Positions 56,641-64,000 of a stretch of 64,000 bases of DNA are shown one piece after another (positions within the stretch are counted from its first letter, which is position 1; each line of letters opens with the position of its first letter). The stretch is taken from positions 124,001 through 188,000 of the forward strand of contig BSBK01006748.1 of assembly GCA_027943335.1 (NCBI GenBank), read 5' to 3'. A model generated the notes under the pieces. It saw nothing but the letters and a program-made list of their open reading frames with translations. It was not told the DNA's origin and searched no databases. Origin of the DNA: Chamaecyparis obtusa (taxonomy: Eukaryota > Streptophyta > Pinopsida > Cupressales > Cupressaceae). The position numbers and the translations under genes are program-made.

Positions 56641-58330
56641 TAGATCTCAGAACCTTAATCTACTTCCACTACGGGAGGGACACGATAGGAGCGATCAGGC
56701 CGAGCTTTCAGCTCAGGCCGACAATCACATTACTATCATAATTAGATTTTTATAGCATATTCTCTTTTAATCTAGGGTATATTATATACTTAATTTCCCG
56801 ATACTACTTGTAAGAATACACTCCTCTTCCCTTTGAAATACCTTTTGCAATAATCTTCGACATCAACATGTAATAATAATAAAAGCTCTTTGCCATCTTC
56901 TTATAAACTATGTAGTGACCAACCATTTTCAAGCCTTTAGTTAATACATCCAGGAGTTAATTCCATGAACAAGATAAGGGTGTCGTCACCAAGCAAACTC
57001 CCACAGAAGATTGAGGTTGGAACAGTATTTTCAGTGGCACCAAGGATTGGAACAAACATCTCCATGACAGCAGTGTGTAGCTCGAGTTTAAGCGTGTACT
57101 AGGACTCCAAGATTAAGAAGTTGGTCAGATTTATACTCAGGTCTAAGCATTGTAGAGAAACATCCCATATATATCACTTGTTTCCTCAACTGCAATCTGC
57201 AAAGAAAACTCTTATTTCTGACTACAGAGATATGAACACACTACCAAATATTTGCTTCCGAATATATTCCGAGTACTGCATTGTGAAGTTGAAAGCCAAT
57301 GGAAGTGAGTAGTAAAACGAGGTTTGTTGTACACTGTTTGTTCATCGGGTGCAATCAACCTGAAGCCTCGATACACATCACAGAATATTAATTGAGGCCA
57401 CAATTTGTATTCATGCGTTCTCGATTGAAATGTCGCCATTGAAAGATATGCCACTAATAATCTCCCGTCAGATGATGCATAACTCTCACGGCCTGCCCTT
57501 AATTTGAATTGGCCTTATTAATACGCATGATACTTCTTTAGCGATAGCAGCTGCAGAATATGATTTTGGTTGGGTTCCTCAGTCGACAATACAAACACTC
57601 CCCTACTCATGACAAAACATAAAGTGACCTTGTTGAAATTGTATTATATTTCCATACATCCTATGTACTGGAAACAAGCAGTTACGTAGCTCTGGGTACG
57701 AAGACCCCCTGCGAATAATCAAATCTCCATCCTTTATATAGTTTTGTTAAAGTTATAAAAGGACCAGACAGAATACACTATTGACTAAATTTTTAAAAAA
57801 ACGGGTGATTAATAGCGGGTCGTTTCCTTTCCCTGCTGTGTGCTGGAGTGTGGTTGTATGAATATACAAACCTGGGCTTAACAGTGCCTCCATGAAAACT
57901 AAGCTGTCGGGACTTCATCTTTGAGAAATCGGACATTTACTTTCACCAGATTGTAATGGTCACAGCTCCTGTACGAAGTTTGGACGGCAAAGATACACTA
58001 CAGCGGTTTTCAGGTATCATATTCTTGAAACAATTCCACGCCATGCCATTGTAGGCATTATTTACTTACAGGTGTTCATCTAGTTCCTTCTATTTCTGAG
58101 TTTTATTCAGAGTGTTACCTTTTGTTGTCATACAAATCAAAGATTGTTTGTCAACCTCGGAAGAGTAAATAATAAAGGTTTTAGTACCTCGGAAGAGTAA
58201 ATAATACAGGTTTTAGCACTTCCTTTTGTTGTTTTATACTTTCACCTACGGCAGGCGAACTCTGGATTCAACTTGGCTCTTATACGATGTTGTTGTGTTT
58301 TTTATGGTTTTTTTTCAGGTTTAAGTGTAT
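56641..58330. other. Least transposon-like stretch; possible host or captured sequence
   Basis: More balanced base composition than its surroundings and no LTR, RT or gag signature. It holds a minus-strand open frame at 57,454-57,212 that can be extended upstream to about 57,480 without a stop (FQSRTHEYKLWPQLIF, CDVYRGFRLIAPDEQTVYNK), which I do not recognise. On the plus strand there is a TATA-like TTATATAG (57,735) and a short frame from ATG 57,956 that ends at CAG/GTATCA, like an exon 1 with donor site. None of this proves a gene. It may be a fragment carried by or left between elements. Confidence 0.3.
58154..58220. repeat. Tandem duplication of ~32 bp
   Basis: ACCTCGGAAGAGTAAATAAT followed by A/C-AGGTTTTAG occurs twice in a row with one difference. 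Confidence 0.85.
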
Positions 58331-59128
58331 GATCTTCAATATATTTAATCTGCAATGTATTGTATGTATATTTCTTCAAATTGTCAAGAGGAAGACTTTA
58401 TATATATTGGTGGTAGCCTTTCATCAAGGGTCACCACTCTTAGCTCAATTAATTAATTCAAAATAATTATATTATTTTATTATAATTTTTATATCATAAT
58501 AATTATGTTATAATAATATCAACAAGAGCAACGTATATTATCCAAAACAATCAAACATTTGGTGTTAGAGGAACCTCTGGTTTACATTTATGGGTCAAAC
58601 TATTACAATTGAGCTATTGTGCCCAATGCCTAATACAATTGCAATAATAGCCTCTAGGGTTTAGTCCCCATAAATAGCCGAGAAGAGATTAAAACTGTCA
58701 TTTTAACTTTCATAAATTTCTATTTGTTTCTATTATAAGATGTAAAATCTTATAAATGTGAACAGAATTTTATTTTAAGTTGATATTATTGATAGGGTGA
58801 ATCATTGTTGCATGCTGCCTATGTAGCTTTCTTTCATGTGTTACTTCCATATACCAATAATTATATTGAAAGGATGAGCTTCTTCCATATAGATGAGTAT
58901 TTAGAAGAGGAAACACATCCAAGGTTTGGTATAACATCCTGGTTGTGTTAAAAAGGGCAACCTCTTGAAGTGATAACATTTGTGCCAGTTGATTTTCACT
59001 TGACAATAGAACCCATAAGGTATTGTAAGTGTATTCAATCTAATCATTATGGGTGGAATACAACTCGAAATGTGTAACCTTTGTAATCATGTCCATATTA
59101 TAAACCAATGACATGTCATTTTGCAAAT
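58331..59128. other. Unassigned AT-rich spacer
   Basis: Very AT-rich with no sustained frame. A minus-strand frame at 59,006-58,770 matches nothing recognised. Confidence 0.4.
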
Positions 59129-59604
59129 TAGTGTTGACAATAGACAAGTAAAGATAATGTCCTAGAGAGCGACCCTAGTTCAGCTTATCACCGCTTTCTT
59201 CTCTCCCTCGTCTCTGCACGTGGGAGAAAGCGGCCTTCCAGTGCCACCATTGCCAATCACTCTAGATCTATGAGACCTTGTAGTGGTTATACTCATCAGC
59301 GGCACCCTCCCAGCTTCTCTCGGTGGCGGTTTAGGGCACCTTCTCACCCTAGTCTGTACCCTTCAGTGCTTGGCTTCTTTTTACAGAGGAAGGACCCTTA
59401 GTCCTTGCCTCACTCTTGTGCTCCTTGCTTCTTCTTGTATCTCTTGTTTTCCCTGTTTTCTTTCTTTCCTTGGCACCGCTTGGTGCTATTGTTGTTGGCG
59501 GTCTTTTGTATTGTACACTCTTCAGTCCCATAGACCCTTGTGGTCTCTTGTTAGACATTAATAAATTTATCTTATCTTATCTTATCTTTATCCTAGTGTT
59601 GACA
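59129..59604 (+). mobile_element. Short non-LTR retroposon with TSD and (CTTAT)n tail
   Basis: The unit 59,140-59,593 (454 bp) lies between exact copies of TAGTGTTGACA (59,129-59,139 and 59,594-59,604). It is GC-richer than its surroundings and ends in ATAAATTTATC followed by several CTTAT units. A small hairpin AGACC...GGTCT precedes the tail (about 59,535). No RT is present, and no convincing A or B box was found. It is either a SINE or a strongly 5'-truncated LINE 3' end. Confidence 0.8.
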
Positions 59605-60727
59605 TCAATACAAGCCTCTACTGATGCAAGATTGCAACAAATACAAGATTTTGCAATAAGAAATCAATAGGTTGCAAGATCAACAATAAGAAGTCACACC
59701 TCAACATAAAGAAAAGATGACATCTTTAGTTACTTTTCCTTCTTCAAATAGTCAATTTAGACTAATAAAGACAAAAGGTCTTTGAAGAAGAATGTTAATT
59801 CCCCTCATATGTCAATTAAAAGTGTTGTTGAGAAAGAAAAAAAGTCCTCAAATATTTTTATAAGCAATATTGAGGCTCACTTGTGTCACAAAACAAAGTT
59901 GGGTCTAAATCAAAATGCATTGTCAAAAACCATCATGGTTATAAACTTGTTAGTTCACCCATTATTGAATCTCAAACTATTGTGGAGTTTGGGAGATGAT
60001 AAAACATAATAAACACCATTTTAGTCTAAGGTATACTAATGCTATAAATTTTATATGCTAAAATATTATAAGATATTCAAAACAACAATCAAGGTAAGTC
60101 TTCACTTATTAGTAAGTTGTGTAAAACAGACAAATCATAAGTCCATCAAAATCAACTTATCTAAATCACATCAGGTCCACATATGTTAATCATCATGAAC
60201 ATCAAAGAAATACCTCCCATGATGGTTATGATCTACATCCTTGTCTATCATGTGGGCATTACGCATATTCTTCAAAGCAATGTTTTGTCAGAAGTCTACT
60301 TACCAATTCAATGAAGCATGTGCATTTTGAATAGACAAATAATTCTAGGTGAAAACATTTGGAAAGCATATTGAGCTTGTCTAATCCTGATGCAAAAAAT
60401 ATTGAACAAATTGACGTTGAGCTAAACATTAGAAATACAAAAATGAATATTTGTACTATTGTGCAACTCAAGCCAATCAACAGACATGTTAAAGGATTTG
60501 AGGAGTGCTACCCATTACAATTAGAGGGTAATGCATAGTTCTGCAACTACCCTAGCCCTTCAACAACAAAGATTTGGAGGAGCAAGCAACATGGAACTCT
60601 AAGTTTCTGAGACTGGGTTAGAGTAATCAGGAGGGCTCTTGGTGACCCTAGCAATAAGGACCACAATTAATTGCCCAACTTCCTGTTAAGGTTTTAGGAT
60701 TATTGCAAATGTAATAGCACTATCTAA
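59605..60727. other. Unassigned spacer
   Basis: AT-rich. A plus-strand frame at 59,782-60,009 and a knuckle-like CLSCGHYAYSSKQC string at about 60,235 may be relics of a gag, but the histidine position is wrong. Nothing firm. Confidence 0.35.
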
Positions 60728-60894
60728 TTGTATGTTTTTATGTGTTTTCCAAAAGCATCGATCTCTTTGTATTTATACATGACAAGGACGAGAACAGACA
60801 TGTCCCATGAAGGGACATGTCTATTCATTATAAATTTATTTTCTCAATTTAACTATTTAGTTATTATGAGAATAATTATAATCTAACTTTGTGC

Positions 60895-60922
60895 GCACGC
60901 ACACACACACACACACACACAT
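60895..60922. repeat. (CA)n microsatellite
   Basis: GCGCACG followed by about 11 CA units, running into ATATATAG. Confidence 0.95.
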
Positions 60923-61043
60923 ATATAGTAATATCAATTATTATATATATTGATATATATGTATATATATAATAAATCATTTCTCATAATAATCATATAG
61001 TCAGTATTATTTATCTAACTAATGCTACAAACATCAACACTCC

Positions 61044-61046
<3 letters not shown>

Positions 61047-61076
<30 letters not shown>
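61047..61076. repeat. (TG)n microsatellite
   Basis: About 15 TG units at the junction of the two LTR-end copies. Confidence 0.95.
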
Positions 61077-61077
<1 letters not shown>

Positions 61078-61190
61078 CAATATCAATTATTATATATATA
61101 TTGATATATATGTCTATATATAATAAATCATTTCTCATAATAATCATATAGTCAGTATTATTTATCTAACTGACGCTACAAACATCAACA

Positions 61191-61202
61191 CTCCCTCTTA
61201 GC
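61191..61202 (-). promoter_or_regulatory. Polypurine tract
   Basis: Minus strand GCTAAGAGGGAG directly before TGTTGATG. Part of it is repeated at 61,040-61,047. Confidence 0.6.
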
Positions 61203-61321
61203 TAGGGAGGATAAATCAATTCAATGTCAACACTTAAGACACTTGACAACATCAATTATATGATATAAGCAATAATGACATCATCCTCATGATGTAATCA
61301 ATAGAAACATAGTCACAATGT

Positions 61322-61436
61322 GTGGATTGCCTCCCATCGGTGATTCTATCCACAAGTCCTTAGGTGGATTGCCTCCATCGGCAATTCTATCCACAAGTCC
61401 TCAGGTGGATTGCCTCCATCGGCGATTCTATCCATT
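61322..61436. repeat. Three tandem copies of a 41-42 bp unit
   Basis: Units start at 61,322, 61,364 and 61,405 with GTGGATTGCCTCC and contain ATTCTATCCACAAGTCCT. The last copy is cut short. Confidence 0.9.
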
Positions 61437-61745
61437 TGATATCTTGAGTATTGGCTTATTAGAATGTCAACACATGGCATTCACCTAAGTACTCAAGAGT
61501 TCATAAAGATATCATCTCATGATATCCAGAGCATTGGCCTGCAGAATATCAACTCTCAAGATATTCACCAAGTGCTTAGAGTAATGGCCTACCAACATCA
61601 ATTCTCATGATGTCCACCAAGTACTCAAGAGTTCATAAAGATATCATCTTATGATATCGAGAACGTCTCATGATATTCACCAAGTGCTCAGAGTAACGGC
61701 CTACAGAATATCAAGTCTCATGATATCCACCAAGTACTCAACAAA
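61437..61745. repeat. Irregular repeats built on TCATGATATCC and CCAAGTGCTC
   Basis: Phrases such as CTCATGATAT, CACCAAGTGCT, GAGTAATGGCCTAC and AGTTCATAAAGATATCATC each recur two to five times in varying order. The TCATGA and GATATC words are palindromic. Confidence 0.75.
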
Positions 61746-61786
61746 TGTTCATAAGTAATGTGCACTTACCATAAGAACATTCACAT

Positions 61787-62004
61787 CATCTATTATGATC
61801 TGTTTCAATCATCACACAATGTCTATCACAATAGAAGATGTCATCTATTATGATCTGTTTCAGCCATCACAAGATGTCTATCACAATAGAAGATGTCATC
61901 TATCATGATTTGTTTCAGCCATCACAAGATGTTTGTCACAATAGAAGATAATATCTATCATGATCTGTTTCAACCATCATAAGATGTCTATCACAATAGA
62001 AGAT
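61787..62004. repeat. Four tandem copies of a 55-bp unit
   Basis: Units start at 61,787, 61,842, 61,897 and 61,952, an exact 55-bp spacing. Each has CATCTATTATGATCTGTTTC and ATCACAATAGAAGAT with a few changes. Confidence 0.93.
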
Positions 62005-62445
62005 CAAGTTATCGTAAGATCATCACCTTCCAATAACTTTTTCAAATACAAGTGATAATCATTTGTAAGTTGTCACTTCCCCATGATTTACATAGGTGAA
62101 AGCCCATTAAAAACATTCATGATTCATTAGTATAATAATCAATTATATCAAGTTTACCTTAGAAGTGTTTCACCTTCAATAGTGAGTTAACTCCCTCTCA
62201 ATCAATATGATCAAGATTGTCACAAGTTTACTAAACCATCTACTCCCTCTGAAGCTCAAGTTTATCAACTTTTTGACCTTTGTTGAAATGTCAAACTCTC
62301 TTTGCATCTAGTCTCAATCATCAATTTGTTTGCAAGCATCAAGTTTTTTCTCCCTTGAATGCAATTATCTTGTGCTTCTATCTTGAAGGTATGTCAGACA
62401 GAGATTACAAATAGCTCACTAAACTATCTCAACCAGAAATACCAA

Positions 62446-62976
62446 TGATAGAAGCATACAAGATTTTACTAACCAATAGTACAGCTTGAATTACAAACTT
62501 AAAAAATTATGTACATTAATAAAACATGAAATACTTATCTTTTATAAATTTCAAGTATTTCATTTTGTAAGGTAAGCCCATATAGAAAATATGATGTCGC
62601 CATTCTTGAACATTACCATAAGTCTTCACATGACCTATCTTGAATATCCAAAGGTTCTATACACTATGACAACCTTCAATATGATTGGATCTCCCTTCAA
62701 GCAGTTAGGCTTTTAAAAAAGGCACCTCGCTCATTTACAGATTTTGCATAGACCCGTACACAGTCCGTCATAACTTTTGAACTTGACATTTTCTCTCCAA
62801 TCGCTCCGATGAGATTCTTTTGATTGTATGTTTTTGTGTGTTTTCCAAATGCATCGCTCTCTTTGTATTTATACATGACAAGGACAAGAAGAGACATGTC
62901 CCTTCATGGGACATATCTATTCATCAATTTATTTTCTCAATTTAACTATTTAGTTATTATGAGAATAATTATAATC

Positions 62977-63039
<63 letters not shown>

Positions 63040-63486
63040 CATGGAATACTTACCTTTTGTAAATTTCAAGTATTTCATTTTGTAAGGTGAGCCCATATAG
63101 AAAATATGATGTCGTCATTCTTGAACATTACCATAATTCTTCACGACCTATCTTGAATATCCAAAGGTTCTAAACACTATGACAACCTTCAATATGATTG
63201 GATCTCCCTTCAAGCGGTTAGGCTTTTAAAGAAGGCACCTCGCTCATTTACAAATTTTGCACAGACCCGTACACCCGTACACAGTCAACCATAACTTTTG
63301 AACTTGACATTTTCTCTCCAATCGCTCCAATGAAATTCTTCTAATTGTATGTTTTTGTGTGTTTTCCAAATGCATCGATCTCTTTGTATTTATACATGAC
63401 AAGGACAAGGAGACATGTCCCTTCATAGGACATATCTATTCATTAATTTATTTTCTCAATTTAACTATTTAATTATTATGAGAATA

Positions 63487-63518
<32 letters not shown>

Positions 63519-63566
63519 CATTTCTCATAATTATTTATTTATCTGACTGATGCTAACAAACATCAA
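62446..63566 (-). mobile_element. 5' LTR with an internal ~515-bp tandem duplication
   Basis: Edges TGATAGAAGC (62,446) and AACATCAACA (63,566). The block from AACATGAAATACTT (62,523) repeats from AACATGGAATACTT (63,038), 515 bp apart, and the junction is an (AT)n run at 62,979-63,037. The second copy ends in its own AT run (63,491-63,518) and continues to the LTR edge. Confidence 0.75.
62979..63037. repeat. (AT)n microsatellite at the duplication junction
   Basis: About 29 AT units between the two LTR-internal copies. Confidence 0.95.
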
Positions 63567-64000
63567 CATTTGGCAATAGCATGGCCTTTCAAGTATGTTT
63601 GTAAAGGACAACACCTTATTATGCTACTTTATTAATCAAAAACAACCTACAAAGATAATTGTGGAGTTACAAATGATCATTTATATAGAAGCCAAACTCA
63701 TAGAAGTGATAAACATAAGTTGAATAACTCTACAAATTTTATTGCTAGAAAAATGCTAGTCAAAATTCTCACAATGGAGAAGCATGCTATTTTTTCAAAA
63801 TATTATATACCATCATGGGAATCTGATTCAACTAGAGAAAATAGATAACCACCTTTCTTATACACATTTCATTCCTCAAAAATGGTTGCGAATACTTTGC
63901 CAACAAATTAGGTGAAATATTTTTTGAAAGCTGATTCAAAATTAAGGAAACAAACTCGTGTTTACACAAATTATATCTTAGTTTATAAAATAATTAGAAG
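63567..64000. other. Unassigned end of the window
   Basis: AT-rich sequence right of the 5' LTR. Short plus-strand reading without stops (about 63,780-63,990) matches nothing I recognise. Confidence 0.35.

Larger units (their letters stand above)
60728..61190 (-). mobile_element. 3' LTR remnant with a duplicated end
   Basis: The last ~118 bp of the LTR plus the first bases of the polypurine tract occur twice: 60,930-61,047 and 61,079-61,198, separated by a (TG)n run. A (CA)n run precedes the first copy. The LTR's 3' side (minus strand) is cut at about 60,728. Confidence 0.7.
60728..63566 (-). mobile_element. Non-autonomous LTR element with repeat-filled interior
   Basis: The 3' LTR remnant 60,728-61,190 (minus strand start TGTTGATGTTTG, preceded by the purine run AGAGGGAG) and the 5' LTR 62,446-63,566 share TTTGTATTTATACATGACAA and long flanks. 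A weak primer site (TTGGTATTTCTGG) lies at 62,433-62,445. The interior, about 1.24 kb, has no gag or pol and is largely three sets of tandem repeats. Both LTRs have inner tandem duplications. No TSD is recognisable, as the 3' LTR lacks its outer end. Confidence 0.65.

Noticed and set aside
60200..60300. Zinc-knuckle-like CLSCGHYAYSSKQC
   Set aside because: The histidine is not at the CCHC spacing and the flanks do not read as gag.
61322..62004. CRISPR-like array
   Set aside because: Units are directly abutting tandem repeats without unique spacers, in plant nuclear DNA inside an LTR element.

Overview
The window is plant nuclear DNA made almost entirely of old, nested retrotransposons. I see no intact host gene, rRNA, tRNA, CRISPR array or bacterial-type signal. 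Elements found: Ty1/copia, Ty3/gypsy (a Tat/Athila-like element, chromovirus fragments carrying a chromodomain, and one gypsy element with ~3.7 kb LTRs), L1-type LINEs with a plant-style RNase H, short retroposons and one non-autonomous LTR element. A large-genome seed plant, probably a gymnosperm such as a conifer, is the best inference. The evidence is 64 kb without a gene, layered insertions and several percent divergence between paired LTRs. The species cannot be fixed from the sequence.

Layout. 0-1.4 kb: end of a copia-type element with its 3' LTR. 1.67-3.66 kb: a LINE copy holding only ORF1 plus the 3' tail, with an 11-bp target-site duplication (TSD). 4.7-6.6 kb: decayed minus-strand copia. 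7.5-10.07 kb: minus-strand 5'-truncated LINE with an extra reading frame after RNase H. 10.3-13.0 kb: two LTR fragments. 13.0-24.2 kb: a minus-strand copia (gag to integrase) split by a complete Tat/Athila-like gypsy (14,237-23,778). 24.3-28.6 kb: chromovirus pieces in both orientations, one split by a solo LTR with a perfect TSD. 28.6-50.3 kb: a minus-strand gypsy whose 3' LTR holds a LINE (29,240-33,762) and whose 5' LTR holds a full-length copia (42,267-49,354). Each LTR supplies the empty-site sequence for the insertion in the other. 50.3-58.3 kb: truncated LTR and copia remnants plus the least transposon-like stretch. 59.1-59.6 kb: a short retroposon with TSD. 60.7-63.6 kb: a non-coding LTR element whose interior is largely tandem repeats.

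Main point. The LINE at 29,240-33,762 does not end after RNase H. A further 638-codon frame follows in the same frame as the upstream RNase H, broken only by nonsense codons (8 TAG, 1 TAA) and by no frameshift, and then comes the LINE 3' tail. It has an N-terminal globular part, a long acidic middle and a coiled-coil-like C-terminus. A similar order occurs in the extra frame 3' of integrase in the Tat-like gypsy. The minus-strand LINE at 7.5-10 kb also has a post-RNase H frame, of different composition. Three LINE 3' ends share a small hairpin whose outer stem changes in a compensatory way.

All coding features are pseudogenes. Stops are mostly TAG or TAA at places where Gln or Trp is expected, consistent with deamination of methylated cytosine in silenced elements.
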